Part shown: positions 1-11,030 of the stretch, in pieces
How the letters are laid out: every line of letters begins with the position of its first letter
How positions within the stretch are numbered: position 1 is the stretch's first letter
Assembly: GCA_003260075.1 (NCBI GenBank)
Contig: QLIY01000239.1
Coordinates: 51,599-115,598, forward strand
Length of the DNA: 64,000 bases
Source of the DNA: Phallusia mammillata
Taxonomy: Eukaryota > Chordata > Ascidiacea > Phlebobranchia > Ascidiidae
Direction of reading: 5' to 3'
The notes under the pieces: model-generated
What the model saw: only the letters and a program-made list of their open reading frames with translations
What the model was told of the DNA's origin: nothing
The model's database searches: none
Translations under genes and position numbers: made by a program

Positions 1-221
1 TAGAGTGGCAAAGGTTGGCGACCCGTGATATATGTGCTTATTGTTTCAAGGATAGTGAGAGTAGTAAGCTTAGCCTAATAAACTTGACTAAACAGAAGCC
101 TACGCAGAAAGTTCATTAACAAGGATCAGAGTATCTTATCTAACGTTTTCTAGTGTCACTGTTCGTGTGACTTTCGAATATTCTAAATTTATTCCGCAAT
201 AGAATTGGATCGCAAAAAGGC

Positions 222-624
222 TAACCCAAACTGGGGTCCGTGGCCCTTTAGGGCTCTGTGAGGCAATTTTGCGGGGACCGCAAAAAGCTGGAAGTAATTC
301 TATATTCTAATTTAGTTTCAGTTTGTGGAACTAAAGTTGTTTAAATCAAAGTGAAATTGAGAATCGACCGTCTCCTTAGGCTTTATTGCATGCCAACTAA
401 CAAAAATGCAATTGTTATTCGCACACAATGGTAATGTTTTTGTCTTGTCTGTAATGTCAGATTTAGATCATTGTTATGCAGAATTTTACATAACTGTAAG
501 CTAAAATCTTGCAATCAATTTTCCTTTTTCTTAAAAACACATTCAGGCTTAAGGACCACAAGCCCTCGAAATAATGGCAAAGAGACCGTTTAGAGAAAAT
601 ACCGAAAAAGTTTGAGAACCACTG
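222..624 (-). mobile_element. hAT-type non-autonomous element, truncated at one end
   Basis: The stretch is a reverse-oriented relative of the element at 36405-37044. The segments reading CCCAAACTGGGGTCCG, then GAGGCAATTTT, then GAAGTAATTCTATA follow in the same order as in the reverse complement of that element's 3' end. The right end AGTTTGAGAACCACTG is a typical hAT terminus. The left terminal 8 bases appear lost. The flanks (ggctaac on the left, ggttaac on the right) may be a diverged target duplication. Confidence 0.65.
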
Positions 625-828
625 GGTTAACGCAAATTTTGTCAGGGATTGTGTATCATAAAATATGGCAACCCTAGTCTTACACCATTGGTTTGCAGTA
701 AATACTAGGAAGTGTTATTGTATTGGTCCCAAATGGTAAACAAGTTTAATTTGGGGTCTTAAAAGTGGGTCGTCGGCATAGTTTACAAAAACGATGTAGC
801 TTGTCCATGAAAGCTTTGTTGCCTTCAG

Positions 829-1030
829 ATTCAAGTCAACAACCGACCCAAAATTTGGAGAATTCGTTACTTCAGTAATGGGCGTCAAAGCCAATGAGAA
901 GAAACACGAGTATTGGGCGATAATTGATGGAGCTACTGGAAAATACCTTCCCGTTGGTGTAAGCACATACATCCCGAAGGACGGAGATATCATGCTGTAC
1001 AGACTCGAACACTATCAGAGCAAATTATAA
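829..1030 (+). CDS. Transcobalamin C-terminal-domain-like protein, copy A, last exon only
   Basis: This is the 3' exon of a two-exon gene. It starts after the acceptor TTCAG and ends at TAA. It encodes FGEFVTSVMGVKAN, then HEYWAIIDGATG, then LPVGVSTYIPKDGDIMLYRL. This matches the end of the beta-domain of transcobalamin and intrinsic factor (DUF4430-type fold) and is close to copies B and D. No first exon with the GPYDYVQEV motif is visible in the 828 bases upstream, so it lies outside the window or is missing. The 3' untranslated region resembles that of copy B (ATTTGTGTTGCTGA), which supports tandem duplication. The exon has no stop or frameshift. Function is unknown; cobalamin binding is only suggested by the family name. 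Confidence 0.75.
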
Positions 1031-1136
1031 TAATATTAACAACCCTATTATAGCCTATCTATACAGTTTATACCCAAACCCAATCTTTGTACATTGCGTT
1101 GATTTGTGTTGCTGACTAACATAATCATCTCTCATA

Positions 1137-1142
1137 AATAAA
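1137..1142 (+). promoter_or_regulatory. Polyadenylation signal of copy A
   Basis: AATAAA lies 107 bases after the stop codon of copy A. The surrounding 3' region is similar to that downstream of copy B. Confidence 0.5.
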
Positions 1143-2167
1143 ATCATTGGTGAAATTGTTGCAGAAAGTGAAGTGAAACGATTACATGAAGCCCATTGTA
1201 CAACAGCACAAGCCTATCTCTGTGCCAAGGTTTTAGGTTATATTTTTCACGAGGAAAGTTTTTGCAAGCAACCTATTCCTGGTCGCTGGTAAACACACTG
1301 TAGCGAATGAGTAAGGAGTATTTCGAAGCCAAACCATAAGCGTAAAATCGGAGAAAATTGTGAACCTAAGGACAGCGCTTCGATTCTCAGCTTTCAAAAA
1401 TAAAACTTTCCAACACCAGGCGCATTGACCAAAATTGTACAAAAATTACTACGCTGGCTTGCCGCGACAAATCCATGTAAACAGCCCTATTTGCAAATGA
1501 TAACAAATTTCGGTTTAAGAACCATATTTAAAAAAAAACAATGTTGTTATGAGCAAGAGTATTTGAAGAAATACAGTCAGGAGGTGATCCCAATCATAAA
1601 TACGCAATCCACGCAATCTTTTATTAAAACTAAAAAAATGATGGCGGTTAGAGCTATTAATGATTTGGGCCATAATTAGGGTCGGAGTGATTTTGTAATA
1701 ACAATAACATTGTAATTCAATCTCAAATACCCATTTTGGGGCTAATATTGTCACATGCGTTAGCGTTAACATCTAACAGGCCCCACGCATGTAAGAATAT
1801 TTAAATGCCGGAAAACATAGAAACCTAGAGGTTATTTGTGTGCGTTGTTACGCCCAAGCATCAAATCGGAAACAATAAACGGACAACAAACTAATTCAGA
1901 AAACATCATCNTTTTGCCCCCCCCCCCATAGAAACCTAGAGGTTATTTGTGTGCGTTGTTACGCCCAAGCATCATCTCTGGTTTCCGGAAATGCGCTGGA
2001 CCAATCAATATTGAGTCAGACACACCTACGTATCCACCTGCCACGTTGATTTGAAACTATTGTGACAAATCAGATCAGACTCACCCAACACAGCAAACAA
2101 TAATATCTACTACATACTACGTATACCAGCACCGGGATTATTGTCTCTAATTCACACAATCGTCAAG
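1143..2167. other. Intergenic stretch with a contig join
   Basis: No convincing exon is seen. A 47-base segment is present twice (about 1817-1863 and 1928-1974), separated by an N at 1911 and a C run. The part just before 2168 is the likely promoter and 5' leader of copy B. Confidence 0.4.
1917..1927. other. C run, probable gap placeholder
   Basis: Eleven C residues lie just after an N (1911). The sequence that follows repeats 1817-1863 almost exactly, as expected for unmerged overlapping contig ends. Confidence 0.7.
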
Positions 2168-2995
2168 ATGTCAGGTGAAAACGAAGTTACAGGACAAGGA
2201 AGTGAAAGTTCTATACATGTTACCTTTCTGGTAATAAAAAAGTTAAATCAAAGTTGGAAAGGACCTTATGATTACGTCCAAGAAGTGACAAGAGTCCTGA
2301 GTGGCAGCACACTGTTTGAAGTAATGAAACAAGCGGAACGAGATGGCAATTTTAGGTGAGATGTTTTGCTATGACACTACAGTAAACTTTTGCATGTGTA
2401 ATTTCCGTATCAGAACACCTGTTAAATGGTGAAAATAACGGCCCAAATAGACGTAAAAAGCGACATGCTGTATATTTCAAACGTTTCGGCAACTTACGTC
2501 ACAAACGTTTTGTGACGTCGCTGTGAAACACAATCAATGTGTAACAAAACGTTATACGTTGCATCATCATTGTGTCGCACAAACCAAGCAATAACGAACG
2601 ACAGACTTAACCGCTTTTTGCATATCAATAAAACCTAGCACGTAATAATAAGTTTTATTCTTTTTAGATTTAAGTCAAGAAACGAGGGCGACCTTGGAGA
2701 GTTCATCACTTCTGTAATGGCCCCCCCCCCACTTAACCGCTTTTTGCATATCAATAAAACCTAGCACGTAATAATAAGCTTTATTCTTTTTAGATTTAAG
2801 TCGAGAAACGAGGGCGACCTTGGAGAGTTCATTACTTCTGTAATGCATCTTGATGCCAATGAAGAGAAACACGAGTATTGGGAGCTACTTGATGGGGCTA
2901 CAGGGGTATACCTTCCAGTTGGTGCAAGCAAATATATTCCGAAAGATAAAGATCTCGTGCTGTTCCAATTCAAGCTCGATGAAAGTAGAAAATAA
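2168..2995 (+). CDS. Transcobalamin C-terminal-domain-like protein, copy B (129 aa)
   Basis: Two coding exons, 2168-2355 and 2794-2995, join in frame: the donor AG|GTGAG and acceptor TTTTAG split an Arg codon. The product carries GPYDYVQEVTRVLSGSTLFE, then GEFITSVMHLDANEEKHEYW, then LPVGASKYIPKDKDLVLFQF. These align with the C-terminal beta-domain of transcobalamin, haptocorrin and intrinsic factor (the GPYITCI...YWELL...GAGSY region). The cobalamin-binding alpha-barrel of those proteins is absent. ATG 2168 is preferred over the upstream in-frame ATG at 2141 because copy D starts at the equivalent place. No hydrophobic signal peptide is seen, so a cytosolic location is inferred. The start of exon 2 is present twice (2668-2719 and from 2794) around a C run; the first copy is a truncated, probably allelic, duplicate. 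Confidence 0.8.
2428..2502 (-). repeat. Copy of dispersed ~85-bp repeat family
   Basis: The reverse complement carries TTGCCGAAACGTTTGAAATA, then ACGTCTATTTGGGCCGTTAT. The same order is seen at 26869-26938, 52206-52290 and 60108-60195. This copy lies in the intron of copy B. Confidence 0.6.
2605..2844. repeat. Duplicated intron-exon segment around a C run
   Basis: Positions 2605-2718 and 2731-2844 are near identical, with a few substitutions, and are separated by ten C residues (2721-2730). The unit covers the intron end and the start of copy B exon 2. It is best read as two alleles placed in series. Confidence 0.75.
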
Positions 2996-3099
2996 CCACA
3001 TTTTCCAACTAACCTCATACATGTATATTGTTTTATCTCATGTTTTCTAAAATTGACGGTCTTGTAACCAGAATTTTCTAATCTTTGTATCTTGTAACA

Positions 3100-4108
3100 A
3101 TTTGTGTTGCTGATTCACGTAATCATGACTCATGAATTTTAAAAAACGACAGCCTCTTTGCCTCAAACTAATCTGTTGTCAAGCGAAGTTTGAAAATGGT
3201 ATGTTTTGTGATGGATATCATGTATGCTAGAGGAATACACTCAGGAGAAAAGCCAAAGTTTAAACGCCATTAATACCACCAAACTTGAATGTACCTTACT
3301 GTTTCTACACTGTTAGAACATACCTCAACTGTTCGCAAATATTATTAACAAAACTAAGGTGGCACAACTGCCATAATGTCTTTTGGCAAATTGATGTTTT
3401 TCTGAATTGATGTAAATTTTTTTTGGGTTTTTTTCTTCGTTTTATGGCAACATATAAAAATCAAGTCTGGTAGTACATAGTTTCTCGCTTTTAAACAACC
3501 TGCTTAAATATCCCTACCGTAAAGTTGCAAAATGTTTTAAAAACAGATCCTTTCAAAATAACGAATTGAAACGAACATACAAAACATCTAATAAGACACA
3601 CACAGACACACTATCAGTGCAAACATCTTGAGGGAAAAAAAGCGTCACACTTGGTGATGTGGTGTTATTGACAAACACACCTACATTGATTTAACTCCGT
3701 ATTCCAACTTCCTGATGTCATTGTTCTAAATTCTAAAAACAAAATTACATTGTAAAAAAGAAAATAACAAATAAACAGAATTTTCTAAAAGTTTATTCTA
3801 CTCATAGAAACAAAAATTGAATTACATAAACCACAGTATGCCAGGCCTTTTGAAGGCATAATACCCAATCAGCCAGTCACGAAGCATTCCCATATAGCAA
3901 GGCACAGGCTGGAAAAATCTAGCCTGCCATGATATTTGGACCCATGATAGGAGCCTTTCTGGGACAAAGGTATACAGGCTTGGCAAGGAGCATGTTGAAA
4001 ATCGAATCACAAGCATCTTTGCCTGCCTTCTAAGCTGCTATGAATTTATGTTGATTTTAACCGGTTTACAGAAAATGAAAAATTTGATCCTAGTAATTCG
4101 ATAGATTA
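3100..4108. other. Intergenic stretch between copy B and the DCAF4-like gene
   Basis: No exon is recognised. At 3833-3895 there is a segment related to one arm of the fold-back repeat at 39784-39957 (GTATGCCAGG, AAGCATTCCCATAT). TTTATT at 3792-3797 is a possible minus-strand AATAAA for the DCAF4-like gene. Confidence 0.4.
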
Positions 4109-5564
4109 CTAATTGTTTACTTTTACCTTCATCGAGGGAAGAAGGTTTGAACTGAGAGAAAACCATCCAAGTGATGAACAAGTAAAACCAAAGAAAGCAG
4201 GAGCACCATCATTCATCAAATACCGGTCATTGTACATTACATTTTTCAGTTTTGCAAGAGGATTTGTATTTGTTTGGTCAAGTTCAAAAATCAGTTTCCC
4301 ATCTAAAATATTCCATACTCGTCCAATGCCATCATAGGCTACAGACGAGAGAATTTGATCATGGTAAACGTATATTCTATGATGTCCTCTTCTTGGACCA
4401 CTAGGTACATCAATTGAAAGAAAATTATATGTTGGCTTGGTTGCCATGCGAACATCCCACAATGATATTGTATCTTTTTCAGCAATGTTACGCACTATTA
4501 GTTGTCTGCCGTCACTGAGGACTTGAAGTGCCATCACTGCTCCAGTTTTCTGTCTGCCTACAAAAAATCTTTGCAATACTTAAAAATCATTAAAAAAGAC
4601 CTTCATATTTTTTTTACCTAATGGCTTAATCTTCAAAATAAAATTCATCAAATATTATCCAGGATTTGATAACATCATTTTTGTATCAATAGATCTTACC
4701 CATTGAGATTTTACTTCCTGATTGGGGTTTACATCTCCAATCTACAGCAACAGTAGTTCCATTGCCTAGTCCAGAGAAATGCAAATTATTAGTCGGTGAA
4801 AAACACTGGCTGCGAACAACACTGGAAAAATCAAAGATATCTGCAAAGTCTTTTCCAGGCCTGTTTAATGCAAAATGTCTTTCAGTGCTTTTAACAAGCA
4901 GTGTTTTAGAACCTGAGGAGTAACTGACATTGTACACATCACTTGTGGCTGCTTGATTTCCAGCACATGCAAATGGAACATCCGAAGTAAATTTGTCAAC
5001 TTTTAGTGAAGCATAGCGCAGTGGCTGCAATCGTACTACGGAATTGTTGTAGGCCAAAATACAAGTACATATGCCCTGTAGTGGTTTCACCTTAAATGAT
5101 GTAAATGAAATATCAAGGACTTTTTCACAATCAAGTATGTAAACTGAAGGAAGATTGCCAGGTTTGGAAAACCGTCGGTCTGTTGGTAGATGCATTAGTC
5201 TTGAACCCATGCGACAAAGGCATGTTGAGAAGTCAGGTGATGGTGCAATGTCATGAACAGTAGGAAGATTTGAAATCCACTCATGTGACCTTAGCAGTTT
5301 CCTTTTCTTTAAAACCAGTAGGCGATTTAACAATACATCACTTCTTACTGAGTAATCTCGAAATGTCCTTTCTCTGTGATGTAGAACAGTGCATATATTC
5401 TTAACTCCTCTGGGTTTCAGTTTTGTTTGAATATTTTGCACATCAACCTTTGCTTTCTTTTGTGGTTGTTTATCAGGGTGATCTTCCCCGGGCTGTATTT
5501 TAAAGTACCTATTTTTTTCACTGTCAAAATAAAAACCTGGCAAATTTGGAGCAGAGTTTGCCAT
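4109..5564 (-). CDS. DCAF4: DCAF4-like WD40 protein (437 aa), CUL4-DDB1 substrate receptor
   Basis: Two coding exons, 4700-5564 and 4109-4557, join in frame across GTAAG and a TTTTTTGTAG acceptor. The N-terminus NLPGFYFDSEKNRYFKIQPG is the signature opening of DCAF4 (WDR21). The rest is a beta-propeller. SLWDVR (WDXR motif at about residues 322-325) is the motif by which DCAF proteins contact DDB1, and VAVDWRC gives a second DWR-like motif at the end of exon 1. In the known family the protein recruits targets to the CRL4 ubiquitin ligase; the targets here are unknown. The ATG at 5564 is chosen because homology begins directly after it; an upstream in-frame ATG exists at 5588, next to a possible 5' UTR splice site. 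The length is slightly below the vertebrate protein. It lies antisense within the transcobalamin-like cluster. Confidence 0.85.
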
Positions 5565-6913
5565 TGCACAATTAAACCTATGCAACAAAAAATGAAATAG
5601 CGGTCAAGTTTTCAACATTTTTATATGTATGTGCATAACAGAGCAAAGCATTTCCCAACAACAACAAAATCTACACAACTTCTTGCCTTTCTGATTTTGA
5701 ATTCCCGAATAGACAATTTGCCCAACAGCTTATGTTATACACGTTGTTTAGTTATCCCCCCCCCCATTTTGAATTCCCGAATAGACAATTTGCCCAACAG
5801 CTTATGTTATACAATATACACGTTGTTTAGTTAGATCATACGCATGTACATTGTACACAAACTTAATAATCACCAAATTTCCCTTGACCATTAAGTTACA
5901 CGTTTGTTGCTTTGCCAAGCACACCAAGCACGAGGCAATAATTTCATCAAAATAGGGAACTCCCCAAAAGTTTTTTTCCTTAGCTCCGGATCACAAAAAA
6001 ACTCATGTTAAACAATAATTTGTTTCTGCACAAAGATGCATCTTATCACTTTGATTATTCAAAAGCCGTGTGTTTATTCACAGCAATTCCTTGCTGTCAA
6101 AATTTGAAAAATAAAAACTACACCTTCGTCCTGGGGACGAACACGTGCGGTTTAGCACATAACTGTCGACAAACGTTTGTAACATATTTGCAAACCTATA
6201 CTAGTTTAAGATCTCCGTTAACAGCAATGATTCCCGAACTTTAAATCAAATGGTTTGATTGTTTCATGGCTTTTGATGTTTTCATTTTGCTATTGCTAAT
6301 AAACATTTATTTTTTAACGTTTATCAAAAGGCCATGCCCGGTACAAAATGGCAACGGACCCAAAAGGGTCGCAACCCAGGTTGAAACCTACTTTTCTTGT
6401 GACTTCATGGGATTACCACTAGTAAGTCCTTCCAAGGGAAATAATCGCTCAATGCACGTTGGTTGATGTTTAGAATATGAAAAAGGCATTTCTTAAATGC
6501 CAGACACACGGTGCCACCGTATGTTGTGTTTTCTTTTTATTTTCGGCTATATGTTGGCTTTATGCGTTTACAATGGTGTTTTATCGTCGAAACGATACTT
6601 GTGTTTGGACTTGGATGATGTTTCAATTCACTTGTTGTTCTCAATTCACAGTTTTGTTGATGTTTTCAACTCAGCAACCTGATATAGTTCGTGTATTGTC
6701 GTTTCGCTTCTTTATTATGTTTTGTTTTTCAAAATCACAATGATAGTTGTACTTCGCGTATAGAGTACTCTTTTGTTACTCTGCAATTTGATGCTTACAA
6801 AGTGGTTCATTTCATTTAAGACGGATATGAACAAGGCCAAAACCTGGGATCCCCGGAAACAGGCCTTCACTCGACTTTAGATATTCAGCTTCGACGAAGA
6901 CAGGAGCAAGAAA
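5565..6913. other. Intergenic stretch, shared upstream region of DCAF4-like gene and copy C
   Basis: The region divides DCAF4 (minus) from transcobalamin-like copy C (plus), so it should hold both promoters. A segment at about 5694-5755 is repeated at 5766-5832 around ten C residues (5756-5765). The open frames at 6005-6743 have no recognisable domain and are not called. Confidence 0.4.
5756..5765. other. C run, probable gap placeholder
   Basis: Ten C residues. The left flank TTTTGAATTCCCGAATAGAC is repeated on the right with small differences. Confidence 0.7.
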
Positions 6914-7213
6914 ATGGAAACTTGGAAGACCGTTACTCTGAAGGTAATTAAGTCGACTGACTCAAGTTGGAAAGGACCGTATGATTATGTTCAAGAAGTG
7001 ACTGACATTCCGAGCAGCAGTACACTGTTTGACGTCATGCAATTAAGCGCAAATACATGGCGATTTTACGTGAGTTGGTAATTGAAATCGGAAAAAGGGT
7101 CATAGTAATGTTTCCGAGTCAAACTCTATATTTGTATTTTAGGTTTCAATCCAAAACCCATTCTGTATTCGAAGAATATATCTATTCGGTACTGGGAATA
7201 GAGGAAAATTATG

Positions 7214-7255
<42 letters not shown>

Positions 7256-7429
7256 TATTCGGTACTGGGAATAGAGGAAAATTATGAAGAGAGAAAAGAG
7301 TTTTGGGCATTAGTTGATGGGGCTACAGGGGAACTACTGCCAGTTGGTGCAAGCACATACGTCCCAAAAGACGGAGATATCATGCTATTTCAAGTGCGCA
7401 TCCACCATCCAGAACAAAGCCCATGTTAA
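6914..7429 (+). pseudogene. Transcobalamin C-terminal-domain-like copy C, frame-disrupted
   Basis: Exon 1 (6914-7069) reads METWKTVTLKV, then SWKGPYDYVQEV, then SSSTLFDVMQ. After that the frame no longer matches the other copies: the bases for AQIHGDF are present one frame over, which implies a single-base insertion near 7041-7050. As read, the exon ends in phase 0, whereas exon 2 (from 7143) needs phase 2. Exon 2 is also interrupted by 40 C residues (7216-7255) between two copies of the segment encoding SVLGIEENYE. The tail, LPVGASTYVPKDGDIMLFQV and a TAA stop, is intact. This is either a recent pseudogene or an intact gene damaged by assembly errors. The ATG is at the position where the beta-strand KTVTLKV begins, so the N-terminus is shorter than in B and D. 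Confidence 0.65.
7216..7255. other. C run (40), probable gap placeholder inside an exon
   Basis: The run sits between two copies of TATTCGGTACTGGGAATAG in copy C exon 2. It produces a false polyproline frame. Confidence 0.7.
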
Positions 7430-8254
7430 CTAACGGGTGTGCATCAGAGACGTTTTGTATTCATCTTAATCTATACATATATATCTGAACGAAATATATT
7501 GGTTAAATAGTTTGTAATGTGTAGGCTAGTTTGTGTACGTATTTAACTCTCTTTGGTTTTACTGCATTATGTTGCTGGACATCAAGCTTAATTGTTCTCT
7601 TTTGTTAATATTTGCGATAGCGATTCTCTCTGGACTTAATAAAATATGGACAAGTGCAAGATTGTAGTCTATTCAATTTGAGTAACCTAATTTCCCAATT
7701 ACAAACATGTAATCTATACTTCTTGGAAAAAATAATCGTATACCTTGTTCTGGCGTTGTTGTTTACTGTGCTTTTATGTGTGAAATAGAGGTTTTCTATA
7801 ATCAATGTACAGAACCACTAGCCTATAACTAAGTTTTCACCTTACAGGTCTTACGATACCTCACTCTTACATTACAAACTAACAGCAAACAAAACTTTGA
7901 TTTAGTTTAATTCAAGGCAAGTTTTTTTTTTATTATGAGCAAGACGAAACTTGGGGCTAACTCGAAGCATAAATAGTTATTGAGAATTTGAATTAGGACG
8001 CAAACCGCAATCTTATATGAGAGAGCTACATTCGAAGTCAGTAATAAACATGTTGTTGGCTTTTGTGAATGAATTTGGTATCAGGTTTCAGTTCGAGGCT
8101 TGGCTGAGACTACGCTTTATCCATCCGCGTCGGTTAACATGGATACGGAACAAGTTGAATGCCCCCAAGGACGGGTGTTGAACTCAAATAATAGGTAAAA
8201 AACAATAGATACTACATATAAACTGAGTGCGGTGTTAACTAACATACCGCCAAG

Positions 8255-8935
8255 ATGGCTAATACAGATCAAAGCGGCTTTCAACAAACTTCAATTACCG
8301 TTACTTTGGCAGTAATTGAGACAGTGGACAGAAGTTGGCAAGGACCTTATGACTATGTTCAAGAAGTTCAAAATGTTCCCAGAGGCAGTACATTGTTTGA
8401 AATCATGCAACAAGCAGCTCAAACTGGCAACTTTAGGTAAGTCGTTTAATTGAAATGCAATGGTCTTCAAACGTTAACTTGAAACGTCTACGTACCTAAG
8501 CGTTTGTACACTTTGCAGCAAACACAAGATGGTCCGCAAATTTATTGTAACAAATTTTGACATGGCAACCGACTAAACGTTATAGATGAACCTGTGCCTT
8601 CGCGTATATGACCTATGAAAGGGTCATCAATATGTAACATATGCAATTACAGTGAGACACAGCTCTGAAGCGTTCATAGAACGACAAATATTCATAATTA
8701 AACTTTTAACTTTTTAAGGTTTCAATCCAAAACCTTCGTTGATTTGGGAGAATTTATCACTTCGGTAATGGGGGTAGAAGCCAATTATGACGAGAGAAAG
8801 GAATATTGGTTATTACTGGATGGTACAACGGGAGAAAAACTTGAAGTTGGTGCAAGCTCATACAAACCCAAAGACGGAGATCTCATGCTGTTCCAACTGA
8901 GCATCGATAGACCAAACCAAAGCCCGTGTGCTTGA
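8255..8935 (+). CDS. Transcobalamin C-terminal-domain-like protein, copy D (132 aa)
   Basis: Two exons, 8255-8436 and 8719-8935, join in frame with an Arg codon split AG|G. The product starts MANTDQSGFQQTSITVTLAV and continues with SWQGPYDYVQEVQNVPRGST, FEIMQQAAQTGNFRFQ, GEFITSVMGVEANYDERKEY and VGASSYKPKDGDLMLFQLS. It is the cleanest member of the cluster. The pattern (strand, GSTLF-type helix start, GEFITSV, YW, DG-TG, VG-SSY-PKDGD) matches the beta-domain at the C-terminus of transcobalamin-family B12 carriers. No alpha-barrel and no signal peptide are present. All copies share the intron position, so they derive from one two-exon ancestor. Ligand and role are unknown. A polyadenylation signal follows 59 bases after the stop. 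Confidence 0.85.
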
Positions 8936-8993
8936 CCCATGCAGTATTTATCAATTTTGTGTTTTGCATTTAACGCTAATGAAGATCTTATTA

Positions 8994-8999
8994 AATAAA
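8994..8999 (+). promoter_or_regulatory. Polyadenylation signal of copy D
   Basis: AATAAA follows the stop codon at 8935 by 59 bases. Confidence 0.55.
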
Positions 9000-9000
9000 C

Positions 9001-11030
9001 CTTTCAAACACATCAACATGGATAGTTTGTAGTGTCTAACAATGTTTAGCGATATACTAAGACCACACCATGCGCTCAACAAGTTTTTTTTTGCACGAGC
9101 AATAGCGAAAGTATAACAAAACACCCCAAAGTTTTTAAATAGTCCATAAATTGTTGTACAGCGTGGTAACTATATCCCAATGTGGCCCTCACGAAAAACA
9201 TGAATCCAACCACAAATATTTAAAATAAGATTCACTCTTTAAAAAATAATTGTTAGCTTTCAACGATTAAACTAGAACCAGAAAAAGTCATTTGCTGACA
9301 TGCAAAGGTGAAATCAACAATGTTATCTCAAAATAGGGAAAAACCCAAGATTTTTATGACAGTTGGGGAATGAGCAAACAATTAAAGACCAAGTTTTTTG
9401 TACGTTTTCTTATTCCAACGGTTATTTGACAATAGTCTTTTTCTTTTGTTTATCTGCCAAAGTTCCAATGGAAAAATGGACCTACTATAAGGCTGATAAG
9501 CATTTCACTACCAAATACACTACCTAGTAATGGTGTGTGATACTGTATTAAACTCAAATACAAGATGTTCACAAGATTAATTTTCCCTTTTGGCAAATCT
9601 ATGAGGTGGTTTGAATCGAAGTTTGTTGACTGTACATGGTGTGACCAGCTCATGGTGCGGCGAAAAAACTGATATCGATGATTTTTAGCTTGAAAAGTGC
9701 CATCACCTTACTGTGGAAAAACACTTTGCAACACAAACCAAACAAACTAACATCAAAGTCAGGGTAAAGGTTACTTTTTAATAATCCTTCATTGACAAAG
9801 ACAGAAAAAAAACTAAGATACTATATAAGGCCCCAATCAACGGGGTTTTATTTCTGATCACCACAGTGCATATACAGCCAACCTGGAATCAAGACCATAT
9901 TTTGCAACACCGGTTGTCAAACGTTGAGTCTTCCATAAGCCACATGGTTGTGTTACAGTGACCTGAAAATCATTGCTAAGAGAGAAAAGTGCACAGTGTG
10001 ATAATTAGGAGGCACACAACGGCTGAATTGTGACATAACTTCACCATAATGCAACAGGCAACATGAAAAACGAAATATATGTTTTTAAAAATGTATCGCT
10101 TTTTGCAAATACTGTGGGTAAATATAATATAAATATCACTTGAATTAGTTATTCAATGCTGAAGTTGGTAAGCAAAATTATCTTGTCATATAAACTGATT
10201 TTTTTTAATTAGGTGATTTGGAAAAAAATACGGAAGATTACTGTTTCCATCAATTAGCATTAATTGTTTTTTAACACATGGTACCAATCAAAACCACAAA
10301 CTTCCTGTGCTTGAGTCAATTTTTGTTTTTGCCCATTTGTCAAACTGTCAATTCCGGGAGTATTCTTCACACAACATCACATGACTAATAGAGACATTGT
10401 GATTGGTCAAAACACCCTGGTAAGTTGGGTCACAAATGATCGAACTGAGGACCGGACGGACAGAGAAATGCGACGATACCTGCAATAAACAGGAGCCCAG
10501 GCGAAGATGGAACTCATCAAATAAACAACAAAACAAGGCACTGCGGGATGGAAACAGTGCCAAATAACAAGAGAACTTCGGAAGTACAGAAAAAGTAATG
10601 AAAGTGAACACAGTGCTAAAATATAAAGCAGAAAAAGTCGTACCGATGTGCTACATTCTAGGTGTACTATAGTGACAAATGGCACATTACGGTGCACCAA
10701 TTTGAAAGTGCTAGGATGAAACAACGATATATAATTTTTAGTATTTTAACATAACCCGTCAATTCATTGTAGGTTTGAGTGCTAGTAACGAATAATACGT
10801 TTGTAAGGATCGACATTTGACAAAGCCACTGCCTTTATGAAAACAGCTCTGAAACTTTGTTTTTCAAAGGAATGTCTCAAATTTCCGAAATTGATTGAAA
10901 TATATTGCTGGTATTTGTTTAACATATGGTCTTGCTTACGAAAGCACCATTATTTGTTATGAGGCGTGTGATTGTCATGGCGTCCAAGCAACCGTTGATG
11001 ATACACAGCACGCTACACAAGCAAACAATC
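9001..11030. other. Intergenic stretch between copy D and the 3' end of CEP170
   Basis: About 2 kb without a supported gene. A minus frame at 10407-10724 and several short frames have no domain, conserved motif or splice context. No tandem array or clear transposon terminus is seen. Confidence 0.4.

Noticed and set aside
2141-2167. Upstream ATG of transcobalamin-like copy B
   Set aside because: It adds nine residues not seen in copy D, whose start aligns with ATG 2168; it creates no signal peptide.
10348-10724. Minus-strand frames of 87 and 105 residues upstream of copy D's neighbourhood
   Set aside because: Overlapping frames of similar length in the same strand with Phe/Leu/Ser-rich random composition and no conserved motif.
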